This document shows positions 24,001 to 37,600 of a stretch of 64,000 nucleotides of DNA, in pieces; position 1 is the first letter of the stretch; every line of letters starts with the position of its first letter. This DNA is from Colletotrichum lupini. Its lineage: Eukaryota > Ascomycota > Sordariomycetes > Glomerellales > Glomerellaceae. A program made the position numbers and the translations under genes. The stretch is from positions 4,588,001-4,652,000 of the forward strand of contig NC_064678.1 of assembly GCF_023278565.1 (NCBI RefSeq), read 5' to 3'. The notes beneath the pieces are model-generated. The model saw nothing but the letters and a program-made list of their open reading frames with translations. It was not told the origin of the DNA and did not search any database.

Positions 24001-26431
24001 GTAGCAGAGAACCCTTGACTTACCACCCGCCCGGTCTACTCCCACCACCGAAATCTTGAGAAAAAAGGTTATCAGACGGGTAATATGGACTAGCATGACG
24101 GGCATCGGTTATTCGGAGAGGAACATTAAAGAGGGGAAGGATGCCATGTGCGCCAGTGCGTCGTTACAAACGCCATCGATGAGGATTCCCGGTAAGGTAC
24201 GTATCGCGCTTACCTTTGCAGTTTTCCATTGCTGGAGCATCCCGGACGAATAAGGTGCAGTTGGAGTGGGGATGGATGGATGCTGAGGGTGGGGTGACGG
24301 AAACCTTTGCAGTCGAGGGCTCGAGGCAAGCACGGTACGTATCTCTAACTGGCACCCTCAGTAAGGTGCCTTGAGGTAAGTAGGCTCCTCTGTGCTCCGG
24401 GATCTCGTCACTGTCCGTCCAGGTTGACGTTCTCGCAGAATCCCAGGCACCGGAATCCCCATATTTTCCTGAGTAGGACCCCCGGTCAGAGAGAGTGGAT
24501 CCTTCCCACCTCATTTTCTGTGCTTGCAGTAGGTAGGTACGGACAGGTAAGTACCTCTCTCCTTCGCGCAGACGTTCTTGCTCTTTTTTGCCGGTGTTCT
24601 GAACTTTTGGCAACTACGAGCCAATTCAATGGACCGCCCCTGCCTCTTGACACTCGAGCTAGTACATAGTGGGCGTGGCTTTTCTGGTTGTGCGGCGTGC
24701 AGCGTGCTCAAGCCGTTTCAACTTGTCCCCGTCCTAATGTCCTTCCCTCCCACTTTTCACCATTTTTACCCATGCAACCTGGAAGCTGCAGAAAAACGAC
24801 TTGCACATGTTGCAGATGCACCGCGACGCAACAGATTGCGGATGGGGATGGGTGCACACTCTCTGCACATCTTTTCCCACTTTGCACATCTGTACCTTAT
24901 TCGCACTTCGACCTCTCCACCACCTCCATTCATAACCGTAAACACTACCCCCTACACAGCAGTAGTGCACACTATCCCACACACTCACGACACTCTCGAG
25001 CTTTGTGAAGACCTGACCTGAATACACACCCACGGAGTAGTCGTCCACGCACAACACAATTACACTTTAAGTTCCTGCTAGCGTGACGTCCCTCTTCCTC
25101 TGTTCCACACCCACTCTTCTCCTTCTCTGTCTTGGACTTGTCGCCATCCACTTCGTCCCACGGCGTGGCCCTTGTCCATTTCTGGTTCCTTCACCCCTAC
25201 TTCATACTGCCCTATTCCTAATTTTGCTTCTTGTCCGGCAGTCGGACATAGCTTCCCTCGTGTTTCGCCCAGTTCGTAGGACTCTGACTGGGTCTCAAGT
25301 TGCAATTTCGGTCCTAACCTGCTCTGGAGAAGCTTCAAGGAAGCACGTTGGAAGCAGCACACTCAATCACTCATCGTCTCTTCGAGCCTTCGAGGTGCTT
25401 GCATCTGCATCACGGACGGTCACTCCTCGACTCGACACCTCGCCGCCGCCATGTCCTCTCCTGTCTGTTTCCTACCTTACCCGTTGTCCCCGTTCCGGCT
25501 TGCCTTCCTTGCCCCCCGTCCTGCAGTAGACAACCCCAGCTGCAGACTACGGAGTATGCGTACGGTGGCAGCTGCAGCAGTGCAGACATCAAAACTCCAC
25601 GTTCCCGGCTAGTACCTTAGACACTCTCGCTCGCACTGCCCAAGAACGTTGCTTCCCATGGGACATCCCCGTTGTCCGACAAACGCACTCTGGTAGTCTA
25701 TCTGGTGCTATCCGTTTTCTTACCACATTTCCTGCCTTTGATACTGAGAAAGACCATCCGTACCGTCTTCTTTTTCATATTCTTACTTCTTCTTCCTCTC
25801 ATATCTACCTGAATCTTCGTAACTGAGCTACGTAACGTACCTTGATACAATCGATACTCGCATCCTTCAAACGCCCTCCTTTTGCTGCCTCCATGCTGGT
25901 CTAAAGATACCTCAAGGTTTGTCTTCTTCCTCTGATCTTTACTCTTGTCCGTATCGTCCTCGACTCAGCTCCGTCACCTTTCTGTTTCTATTCCTCACCC
26001 CCAGTTCGCCCCAACTCGTGCCGTCCCCCCCACACCCCCTGGTCTCTCTTCTCTCTCTGTCTTTTCCCACGTCTGCATCCCCCCCTGTCATACTGGCCCA
26101 GGGCCCAGGGCCCATAGCCTCCCGGTCGAGAAAGAGTCAAGGCTCCCTTTCAGAAAACAGACCGACCTGCATATCGAAGCAACCGAAGGGGACCCCCATG
26201 TCAAGTTCAAGTCGAGCTTTTTTCTTCCCTCTTCTCCAGTCGGGTTCCTCTCCACTGCATAAGACATATATAGCCTCACTGCTCGACTTCTTCGTCCAAG
26301 GTGCCATTGTTTTACTATAGCGTGGGACCTATAGCTTCCCTGTCCTTGGCTATAGCTGTGCCAGATCTACTCCTGACCTGTACCAGCTGTCATCTATCCC
26401 TCACCCTCAGAACCCTGTCCCTTTTCTCTCA
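24001..26431 (+). promoter_or_regulatory. Long pyrimidine-rich leader/promoter region of the Uds1-like gene
   Basis: From about 24.9 kb to the ATG at 26432 the plus strand is rich in C and T, the composition of a fungal promoter and 5' leader. Short upstream reading frames are present, for example ATG-CTG-GTC-TAA at 25893. No coding exon other than the proposed one at 26432 was found. Transcript start is unknown, so how much of this is leader is an inference. Confidence 0.45.
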
Positions 26432-28772
26432 ATGGCTCACATCGCAAGCTGTATGCTCGATGAAGGCGAGTCCGCCAACCCGCCGTATATAGCGAAGCCG
26501 CCCTCCCCACTACCCCCAATGGATTCGGTATGGACATCGCTCTTTTATTCCAACTACCTACACGTCCTCTATACCTATGAGTTATTCTTTAGCTGACCAC
26601 GTCTTGGGATTCTCTCAGACATCACAAGCACCACCATTGTCATCATCATCAGATCACAAGCCCTTCGTGTGGAGGATGCACCACCCAGACATCCGGAAGT
26701 ACCAGCTCTTCCCAAAGGATCGCCAGCAACGGCCACCAAACAAGAGCCTCGACCCCGAGCAAGCCTTCGCCCTCGCCATGGGACAGAACGACAAGACCGA
26801 GAAGCCCTGCACCAGCAGCGGCTCACTCCGCCTGCGCATCAAGGAACACAACCTCATTAGACGGCGTAAAGTCAGCATCCCCGAATTGGGCCCCATGACG
26901 ACTGTCCAAGAGGTTCCCATGGATTCACGTAAGTATCTGCCCTTCAGCTTTATCAAGCAATACATAGCTGACAAGCTATAGCCACTATTCCGGGACGTCC
27001 ACCGCTCCACGAGAGATCTGTTAGCGCACCAGGACACCACATCAAACAGCACAAATCGAACGGATCCGTCTCATCGATAGCCGCGGCCGACGCCGATAGA
27101 TCTGGTTGCACCACTCCAGCCCGCTCACCAGACCGACACCAACGATCTACCTCAGAGAGCCAGACTCCCCGCCAACCCGCCTCGCCGAAGCAATTGGCGC
27201 CTCTCGTCATTCCTACCCACATTGGCAACGTGCCGCGTCTTGCCAGACAAATCTCCCACAATCGCATGCGATCCGGCAGCACCGGCCAAGACTCTTCTCA
27301 GTATTCCGCCCGCGCCGATGATTCACCTAGATCACTTGCCCGAACTCCGTATACGCCTTTGACCGCCTCAACCGCCCTCACGACTCCGTTGTCCGCCTGC
27401 CCAACTTTTATGTCCGCCACAACTCCCGTGTCTGCTCCCATTATGGAGGAACGTAGCTCGACGAAGCCCTGGGAGTTGAACTACAGCCAAGACGCATCCA
27501 CCCCTGTCCAGCTCAAGAGCGAGAACTCTGCGTCACCTGGTAACGACGGCACACAAAGGCCGTTTGTTCACAGCCACAGGAGAGGTCAGTCTGAGTCTGG
27601 TAGTATCATGGACCGGGGACGGCCACGGAAGCGAAGCGAATCACGAAACAACAACGGTCTCATCCCCAAGCGAAGCTGCTCAACAAGAAATAAGAGTGCT
27701 GAACGCCGGGCTTTCGAAGAGCTTCCTAGTGGATTCCGAGCCGGCGAGGCACCCAGCCATATCGAGCAAGACGAACTGGCAGCTTTGCAAAAGCAGGCCT
27801 TCGGACAGGCTTCCCGATTTGAGGTACTCAGAAAGGAGGATGTTGAGCTCCTTTCAAGGGTAAGGGTCATTCTGTGCCTCATTATCGAACAGCGAAGACT
27901 GACAGTATACACAGGAACTTCGTCAGCTCGATGAGCGCACCGAGTATCTGCGCCGCACCTACAACTCTCTGCGAGCTGGTCGGCGCAATCTGCACTCTCG
28001 TATCTGCCAGTATCTCCGCTCTCCTCGTACGGCTAGATTTAGCACAGACTCGATGCTTAAGCAAGAGGAAGCTCTCGCTGAGCTCGATACGTCGATCGAC
28101 GATTGGGTGAACAAGCTGGAACAGGCTGAGAACCGTCGTACACGGGTACGCCAAAAGCTTCTGGAACACGTCGCTGCTGCAGCTACCCTCCCCACTCCCG
28201 CCGCGACGGCCGCGAGCGAGTCATTGCAGCTCGCCATGGGCATCCGCCCGCCTCCACCAGTGGGTGTTGGAAACATCTCCACTCCTCCTCGAAGCCCCAC
28301 CAAGAACTCCTTCTCTTCGCACACTGCTAGCAGCTCCCCTTCACCACAACGGGTCGTTGCCCAGGTCCCCAGCACCATCGTCGAGCAACCCGTGATCGAG
28401 GAGTGCCCCGTTGCCTCGGTCGACAAGCATGTCTCTTCCTTCAGTCACCGCCGCACCGGCATGGAAAGCATCCGCATCTATGCCGACAGCGACGTGTACG
28501 CTCTTCTGGCCGACGTGGAGAATGAGATCACCAAGATGAGCGCTGCCGCAAACCAGACTGAGGCCACTGCGGCCCTGTCGGATGACGAACAGAAGGAGAT
28601 CCATCGGGCACGCAGCCATGAGGCTCTCAGTGGGCTCGCAAATGAGAAGCCCACCGACGCCAAGGACACCAAGGACACCATCCCGTCTCCTCGCGCGCCT
28701 TCCCCTCCAGCCAAGGATAGCCCGGCCGACGACGGAGCCATCTTCCTCACTAGTGCCGTTTTCCGAGGCTAG
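26432..28772 (+). CDS. Pro/Ser-rich protein with Uds1-like (up-regulated during septation) domain
   Basis: Probably a septation or cytokinesis-linked cytoplasmic protein. Exons are 26432..26527, 26619..26928, 26982..27859 and 27915..28772, giving 713 residues. The first exon (MAHIASCMLD..) is proposed because it is open and proline-rich, ends at a GTATGG donor, and splices in phase to the strong TCTCTCAG acceptor at 26618. A start at 26577 inside that intron is the alternative. Residues 40-370 are low-complexity, basic and Ser/Pro-rich, with many possible phosphorylation sites. Residues about 378-518 form a conserved helical block (FEELPSGF, GQASRFEVL, LDERTEYLRRTY, SLRAGRRNLH) that I recognise as the Uds1 family, with coiled coil to about 518. 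The tail is Pro/Ser-rich. Family naming rests on recall of the pattern. Confidence 0.78.
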
Positions 28773-30546
28773 GAGCCAGCCAGCCTCAGCTCTACCCCAT
28801 CTTGCTTGTCCAATACGGCAGCAGCAACTATACTGCATTCCATTTCATCTCAATCTTGTTCTGTTTCGAAACCGTTATTCATTTAACGCTTACGCTCCCT
28901 ACGTCTCAAACGACTTCACGGCTGACCCATTACCTTCCTTTCCCGAGAAGTGCTTTTATTTCTTGCTACATTATCATCGCCAACTTGATACCCGTCCGCG
29001 ACGCTCCTTTTCTTCTGTTCTATTACTAGTTGTTTCATTTATTGGCCGGCGCCACATTTACCACCTTCCCTTCATCACATTGTCGTTTCCCTATACCGAA
29101 ATCATATATTGCATGGTCATCTATTGGGTGTTGGCGGTGCGATCCTTTTCTTGTGGGAAAATGTCTTGGCCCCGGCGTGGACAGACAGCCATTTCTTTTC
29201 ATGTTACAATACCGGTTGTGTGCAACCTTGTAAGCTAGATCATCACGGTCAGTGGCCGCAGTGTGCCATCTGTACCGCAAAGTCCCTTCCCACGGGAAGA
29301 AGCGACAATCAAAAGAAACAAATTTCCAAAACCCACAGTCACCAATTCTGCAATACATTAAACGTGATTCCGTGATGAGCCTCATCACAACAACACTCTA
29401 ACAGGGTTTCCGGGTCCCTGCCTCGGCCTGTCTCACTTTTTCTTTTTCCGTTCAAAGGGTGTTCTTCAACAAAGCTGAAGCTCTCCAGTGTATCCACATG
29501 AGGATCTCCAGGGACCGCCACCCCCCAAAAAGCAAAGTCCCATGGAAACTCTAGCACACTGAACTTTATGACTTACATGATGAGGCGTACCTTATCTTGA
29601 CTGAACTCCACCGACGACACTTCAGGCGGGTCGAACGAAAAAGATGATTTGCGAAATGGAACAGTCACCGGAAAGTAGAGTTTGAACAACTTTGGAGACT
29701 GTCAATTACGTAGAGTTGACGTCGCTCTGATGAACGGATGATAGACTATCGGGTGATTTACGACTACAGAGTTTGCGCGTCGTACCGTTTGATTACCGTT
29801 CTAATTATTCTACAGACCGTGTGTATTACTATGTGGGCGGGTGGTATGTGTGTTGTGCGACGTCGTGCCTTTGAGTCAAATACTACAGCTTCTCGTCTGA
29901 TTTAGTTCCATCTTGAGTTTTTCTAATGAGATATAGATAGAAAAGAAGGTCAAGACACGGGACACATTTGGAGTCTAGCAGGCAGTGGTGATCTGTCATT
30001 GACTACGGCCGACGGAAAAGACGCTACCGCAATTGCGCGATAGCGTAGGTACGTGAGTGAAGCCGCCGCCGCTGCCGGTGCCGCAAGGGTGCCAAGCTCA
30101 TTTGACGTGATTTAGTCGCATCCTAATCTTTTATTAGTTGATCCCAAAGTCTTGCTATCAAAAGACCAAGCAGCGTTTAAGCAACGCCAAGCGGGGAACA
30201 TGATTTAGCGTTTTTCCCAGATCAGATCATGTTTCGATGCCAAGGACGTTCGGCGTGACCGATTTCCCTCCTGGGGTGTCGCGTTGTATAGATGAAATGC
30301 AGCGTGACAGCCAAGTTCGTGCATCCGTATCTGAATATCCTGCGTATAAAACACCCTAGAAATGAGAATGTTCACGGCGACGGTAGAGTTGCAGGAGCGC
30401 AACGACGATCGGTGCGGGTTTGTGGGGCTGGTGCGACTTTGTCATGAGTCGTTTCCGGCGCCACGATACAGACGGGCTGAGCGATCCTACCTTGAATCCA
30501 GAGCCATGAGGACGCTGAAGGTTCAGAGGCGGCGGGAACGGGATGG

Positions 30547-30560
30547 TGCGCGCGCGCGCG
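30547..30560. repeat. Alternating GC stretch
   Basis: A short alternating purine-pyrimidine GCGC tract that could adopt Z-form DNA. It lies in gene-free DNA, and nothing links it to a gene. Confidence 0.6.
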
Positions 30561-32469
30561 CCCACCTGTGTAACCGTTTCTTTGGTTTAGCATGTTCCGT
30601 AGCAAAGTTGCTAACTCGGCTTGGTTGCGCTGCACTCGTTGTGGGGAGAGACCTCCCTCCCACCAGGGGCGTCACTGTAAGGAGAGAGTTAGGTTGCGGC
30701 TGCCCGCTACGCTTTGCCAAGCAGCGGGTATATCAGCTAGGTTTTCGGTTCATGGCAATCTCGTCATTTGATGTTTGCGATGTTGCGCTGGTGGGTAGTG
30801 CGCCCCCAGTGCTCTTCAGGTTAAGTCTTGTCTGTTAGAGCAACCTTGCGGCTACTACAGTGCCTGTCGATCCTTCAGCAGGCACCGTTCAGTCGTACGG
30901 ACAAGGTGCTACTTTCCGACCACTGTATGGAGGCGAACGCTTCGTAAGGGGTGATCTGGTTTGGTTGGTGCCATGCCCTGGAGTGAGGGCGAGGTTCATG
31001 ACGGTTCGGGGCAGCCATCTAGTTGCTTCACATAATGTGACATGACGGCACAAAGCTTATTGCTGCAATGCGCGGGATACAAAAGTCTCCGTACATAATC
31101 CGGGGGTGGCGATTCGAAATGCGCCGCGTGCAAAACGGGAGAGACGCCCGCTCGCAGCCCGCCTTCGGGGAGGCGCACACGCCGTTTGAGAACCGTTTAC
31201 CTTTTATCAGTGCCAGTAGCCGAAGAAACGGCTAGGTCATATTCCAGTTGGATCCCCGTTTGGTGGCTTGCTCCCGGGATTTTCTTCGCGAGAAAAAAAG
31301 AAAAGAACGTGGCCAACGGCGTCGCGCCCGGATCCGGCACGGATGAACCGGAGGGATTTGATGTCTGTCAGAGAGACCTGGAGGCTGGAGGGGGGAAACT
31401 TCGAACGCACCCATGTCGATTCGCTAGTGACAGGCTGACAGGCTGAAGGAATGTTCTAGTCAGGGGGGCAGAGCGTCCGTACCTCGTGACGTGCTAGACC
31501 AAGTACACGACGATCACCATTCGGTTCTAGTTCGTTGCTCGTAGTGAGGGAAGAAACTCGCCTAAAGGCTAGGCAGAAACGGCGAAACGCTAGCGTTGGA
31601 AACACCAACGTCCTCTTTTCTTCTTTTCGCGTTTCTCGTTTGCCGCATTTATCTTGAAGGTGGGCGGCCAACGCGAACGGGTCGCGTTTTGGCAGACAGG
31701 AAGCGGAGCTGTGCAGCGTGTGGCTGACTTGGCCTTCCCAGGATCCCGATCCCTTCAAGGCATTGTGTTTTAAGCAGCTGCCAGTCACAGACAGATGGCC
31801 GGAGTATCCGCCACCCGCACGAGGTGGCAGAGATGATGGAGAGCTGTTGCGGTCGAGGCGGGGTGCCGATTCCGATTGTGGCTTTCCATGGTGAGGTCCT
31901 TCGGTGTTAGTGTTACGGATAGTCCTGGTCAAGTTGGCGGTCATGTGGGGGGAAAGCAGAACTTCGACAAGCTTGTTCTGGAACACTGGGGCCGTTTCTT
32001 GATGAACCGGGCCTAGAGTTGCCCGGGTCCGAGTTGATGAAGCGCAGCCCGCCTGTCTGTGACTCTGTGCCTTTGTGGCTCCGTCACCTCCCGGACGTTC
32101 CATCCGGTGCGCCGGCTTGAGTTGAGGGAGGGATCTCAAGCCTCTGAGACGGGGCGACACGACGTAAGAAGGGGTTCTAGAAGGGTTTTTTTTGGCACAA
32201 GGTTAGTGGGGAAGGGGCTTTTTGCAGTCTTTCGTGCATTCGCGTAGATATATCTTGTTCCAGACGAGTGGAGGATGATGACAAAATTCTCCTCCTTCAG
32301 AACCACCCAAGGCTGACACTCGGTTGGTTGTTTTGTAGATCCATAGTGGTTTGGGCCCTTGGCTCTTTGGGGGCTGGCTGTCGGGCTAGGGATCAAGGCA
32401 GAGCCTTGTTGCCCGCGCCTTCGTGTACCGGGGGATGTCGCCGAATATGCAGGTTCAAGCATCGGATAT

Positions 32470-32484
32470 GGGGGGGGGGGGGGG
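32470..32484. repeat. Poly-G run of 15
   Basis: Fifteen consecutive G residues in gene-free DNA. This is the second long G homopolymer of the window, and its exact length may be a sequencing approximation. Confidence 0.85.
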
Positions 32485-34634
32485 CTGCAAAAAGACTTGT
32501 CTCGAAGGTTATCTTCGGAGTTTTGTTTCGAGACCCGGGGAAAGGGGATGTGCTCCATCTCAAGGGTTCGTTAGTTGTCGCAGATATAAAGGGCTTCTTT
32601 CGCAGGGCAAGCTCCCTCCGACCTGCCTAACTTGGGAATAACGTCGTATGCCCGTAGCTCCTACTGGTTCAACAACTTGTGCTGATTTGTGCATAGTGCA
32701 GATAGTTGGCTATTTCAATGAGATCATGTTTCCGTAGAGAATCGTTGATGGTCGAACTAGGCCGATACGCCGAGGATGATTCAAGAGTGACATACCAAGG
32801 TGTCACGCTATGTGATATGCCACTGCAATTGGACTCGCTCTGTTCAACGGAGTAAAACGAGGCACGGCTAGGTGATCAAGACTTCGGGGCCCGATTGATT
32901 CTCCCAACGTTGGGTGGCTCTCTGCTTCCTCTGTGGCGAAAAGAGCCTAGTTCGGCCTGCAGCAATAATGGTGGTTGGAAAGACGAAGCGACGTCTTTCT
33001 GCAATATTGCAATTCACACGAAGAACCAGGTGTGGTTGGCACAATGGGCGATGTAAATTGTAGAGGGCCAGCAAAAGAGTTTCGATGCTGTCGCAATGGT
33101 TCTCTTGGTAGACACCCGATTTGATGTTGGTTGGATCTTGTAAGTTGATTGGACGAACACTTGTTCGCATTCAGCCTTGGTCGAGTGACCCTTGGGACCG
33201 AAGGAAGGCTATCGTTGAGTGACTTATGCTGGCGTGTAAAAGCGGTTAAGGTGATCTTAAGATCATCGAAACGACCCCGCACATGAGATGTGCGATCCTG
33301 CCGGAACCCGCCCGCTATTCTGCGCGTTGAAGAATTCTAGTTCGTAATCAACACGATCCCGCCGTCGTAACCGCATTCTGTTTGTTGACTTGACAGGGAT
33401 TGGCCAGGTGATGGTACCGCAGATTGGGATGAACTTCTGCCAGGCAAAGACGGTACTGCAAGTATGCAGATACGCAGATGCTGGGAGCTGAGCATAGAAG
33501 ACTTCGAGGCGGCAGGAAGGGTTGGCCAATAGGTCGAGTCGAGAATGACTCCTCCCCAGCAACACATTGCTGGCGCCGATGAGGAGGCATGCTAAGACGA
33601 TATTCGCTTGCAGATGTAGAGAGAGAAATTGCCCGAGGCACTTGCGTTCTTGAGTTAATTGATTGTTTCAGTGGTTGAGCATTGCTGTAACTTTAAACAC
33701 TTGTCAAAGTAGACAAGGCGGGGGAAGTGGATCTGTGGGCTCATGAAGGTGCATACTGCAGTAACCTCGGATCGATCAGTGTGATAGATTAGTAGAGAAT
33801 GAAAGAATGAGCAAACAACGTGTTGAAGGGTGATGTTGAATCTTCGTTTGCATTGCAAATTGATGTCTAAGTTACCTAGCGGCAGAACGTTGAGGAACGC
33901 CGCGCCGGGGCCATGGTTCGCCTAGCTTAGTCATCTGCTATTGGCGTACTGGGGCGCACCTCCCTCACCAAACTAAACACTGAAATGTGGCACGGCTGGT
34001 GGTCGTCACCCTGCTGAGCGGATTGGCACGTGAAGTGACCCTGACCAAAGCTAATTTCCGGCCCAATCAGTTCCCTGCAGAGGACCGTCATGCGGTGCGC
34101 GACCGCGTCCTTTCCGAAATTTGTTGACATCGAAGTACTCCGTACCCTTCATTTCGCATCCCGCTCAACGACAGATCCCCTTTCTGTACTACATGATCAC
34201 GAACTTAACACGCCGAAACGATTCTGAATTTGTGCGAAAAGACGCTCTAGTTACGACCGGAGAACTGCTGTCCGCCATCGGACGCAACGACATCGTTTGC
34301 GGGGCCTGTACCTGTAGCTGCATCATTCCAGGAATACTTGGCCATCGAAATCGAAAGAATCCCACTTGACGATCCCCCAGTTTCGCCCACCGAGACCGCC
34401 CGCCCCCTTCGACGCTCGGACGATGGTCTAGGGGCAGCTCATGAAGGCGCTTTCAATACCAAAAGCAGACCATATATCGACAATCTAAGCTTTACCGCTG
34501 TTCCGTCAGAAAGAGTGGCCGACGGCTGTTGGACGATATCAACGAACAGGTTTTGGCTGAAGGCCCGCCATTCCTACAATTGGCAACCTCTGGCTTGAAG
34601 TTGGGCGGCAGGTGCCCCAAAACCAGTCGCAAAG

Positions 34635-37600
34635 ATGGCTCCCGCGGGTGGTGGAAACATTAAGGTGGTGGTGAGAGTGAGACCATTCAATAGTAGAGGT
34701 ATGGATCACAGTTGCGACGTCTCCGCGTACCCCTTGAGCGGGTGCGCGAACGGGAATATGCGGTCGACCGAAATGCTGACCACTATACAGAGATCGACCG
34801 TGGCTCAAAATGTATTATCGAGATGAAAGACAACCAGACCGTCCTTACGCCGCCGTCCGAAGCTCACGCGAAAAACGCAAAAGACGCTGGCCAGAAAGTG
34901 TTCGCCTTCGACAGATCGTACTGGTCATTTGATCGCAAGGACAACCATTATGCCGGCCAAGACAACCTATTCGACGACCTTGGTCAGCCCCTTCTCGAGA
35001 ACGCCTTCGGCGGTTACAACAATTGTATCTTCGCCTATGGCCAAACAGGTTCCGGAAAGTCGTATTCCATGATGGGATACGGCAAGGAAGTTGGTATCAT
35101 CCCAATGATTTGCCAAGATATGTTTAGGAGGATCTCAGCCTTGCAAGAGGATAAGCACTTGCGGTGTACGGTCGAGGTCTCATACCTCGAAATCTACAAC
35201 GAACGAGTGCGAGATTTGTTGAATCCAGCAACGAAAGGAAACCTCAAGGTTCGAGAGCATCCGTCAACTGGCCCATACGTCGAAGACTTGGCGAAGCTGG
35301 TCGTTGGCAGCTTCCAGGAGATCGAGCACCTGATGGACGAGGGAAACAAGGCCAGAACTGTCGCCGCAACAAACATGAACGAGACGTCGAGTCGAAGTCA
35401 CGCAGTTTTCACCTTGATGCTCACCCAGAAAAGATTCGACCCTGATACAAAGATGGAAATGGAAAAGGTCGCCAAAATTAGTCTGGTTGACTTGGCTGGT
35501 TCAGAAAGAGCTACATCAACTGGTGCCACAGGTGCTCGACTGAAGGAAGGTGCAGAGATCAACAGATCACTATCTTCCCTGGGTCGAGTTATCTCAGCCT
35601 TGGCAGATATTTCCGTTGGGAAAAAGAAGAAGGGTCCCGGTGGACAAGTTCCGTATCGAGACAGTGTTCTCACGTGGCTGCTCAAAGACTCATTAGGTGG
35701 AAACAGTATGACGGCCATGATTGCAGCCATCAGTCCAGCAGACATCAACTATGACGAAACCCTCAGTACCTTGCGATACGCCGACTCCGCGAAGAGAATC
35801 AAGAACCACGCGGTTGTCAACGAGGATGCCAACGCCCGTATGATCAGAGAACTCAAGGAAGAGCTTGCTCTGCTGAGAGGTCAACTAGGGGGAGGAAGTG
35901 TTGGGGCAGGCGCGGTTGGAGGAGCTGCCGGCGGTACCGTCACGTCAGAAGAGGTCTATCCGGAAGGCACTCCTCTAGAACAGCAATTCGTGTCGATTAC
36001 ATCTAGCGATGGCGCTGTGAAGAAGGTTTCCAAGGCCGAGATTGCAGAGCAACTTAATCAGAGTGAAAAGCTGTTGACAGATCTCAATCAGACCTGGGAG
36101 CAAAAACTGCAAAAGACGGAGGAGATCCACAAGGAGCGAGAGGCTGCACTCGAAGAACTCGGTATCAGCATTGAAAAGGGCTTCATCGGACTTTCCACTC
36201 CGAAGAAGATGCCCCATTTGGTCAACCTTTCAGACGATCCGCTACTTGCCGAGTGTCTTGTGTACAACCTCAAGCCAGGTTTGACCACGGTTGGAAATAT
36301 GGACACCAATGCTGACAATCAAGCAAACATTCGTCTTAACGGGACTCGTATCATGCACGACCATTGCGCTTTCGAAAACGGACCCGACGGTACCGTCATG
36401 GTCATTCCGAAGGAGGGAGCGTCTGTCATGGTCAACGGCAAACGAATCGAGGAGCCTAAACAGCTGCACTCCGGTTATCGTGTTATTTTGGGTGACTTCC
36501 ATATTTTCCGCTTTAATCACCCTATGGAAGCCCAAAAGGAAAGAGCAGACAAGAACCTTTTGCGTCAATCTGTGACGGCTAGTCAGTTGCAGAATCTCGA
36601 AAAGAGCATGCCGACGCCAGCTGTCAGCCCGCGACCAGGACACGAACGGAACTGGAGCAAAGCTGGTTCAGACTTTGGCGACAGTCGGCCGGACTCTCCG
36701 ATACCGTTTCGTGCTGGACGTGACAACGACTTCATGTTTGCAAGACGAGAGGCAGCAGAAGCTATACTGGGCCCGAACCAAAATTTGGCTAGTCTCACTG
36801 ACGAGGAGCTCAATGCACTATTTGAAGGAATTCAACGAGCGCGTGCCGAGCGTGTCAACGTTCGCGATGGGGATGATGACACGGAATCTGTCACCTCATA
36901 TCCGATTCGAGAAAAGTACATGTCGACTGGCACAATTGATAACTTCTCTCTCGATACCGCCCTCACGATGCCCTCGACTCCAAAGCAGGGTGAAGTAGAC
37001 GACAAGTTGAGGGAAGTGCGAGAGGAGATGCAATCTCAGCTTGACCGACAGAAAGAGGAGTACCAAGACCAGCTTAAGACAGCTGAAGCGGCCAACGTCG
37101 AAGTGGAGGAGATCAAGAAGGAAAAGGTCAGGATGGAAGAGACCTTACAGTCACTCAAGGAGGATATGCAACAACAATTGGAGGTGCAACGTCGCCAATT
37201 CGAAGAGAAGCTCGAAAGAATGGATCCCTTGAAGAGGCCAAAGGCAAATCCCAAGCTCTCCGACGAAGAAATCGAGACTGCAAAGCAAGTCGTGAAGCTG
37301 TGGCGGACTAGGCGCTACGTTCGCATGGCAGAAGCAGTACTGCAACACGCCTCAACTTTGAAGGAAGCGCAGATCATGAGCAACGAGCTTGACGAGGGTG
37401 TAGTTTTCCAATTCACTGTCGTGGACCTCGGCCATTCCCTTTGCTCTACCTACGACATGGTTCTGAATGGGTTGACTGGCGAAGGAGACGACATCCCCCT
37501 CGAAGAAACACAAAAGCCATGCATCGGCGTGCGCGTTGTTGACTACAAGAACTGCGTTGTGCACCTTTGGAGTCTGGAGAAGCTACACGACCGGGTTAGA

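Larger units (their letters stand above)
28773..34634. other. Gene-free region between the Uds1-like gene and the kinesin gene
   Basis: About 5.9 kb without a supportable gene. The first 600 bases are pyrimidine-rich and likely the 3' untranslated side of the upstream gene. The longest frame is 234 codons on the minus strand (31456..32160), treated as an unproven candidate. A GC-alternating stretch lies at 30547 and a run of 15 G at 32470. The last part should contain the kinesin promoter; a GTACTCCGTACC word lies 489 bases before its ATG. Confidence 0.5.
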
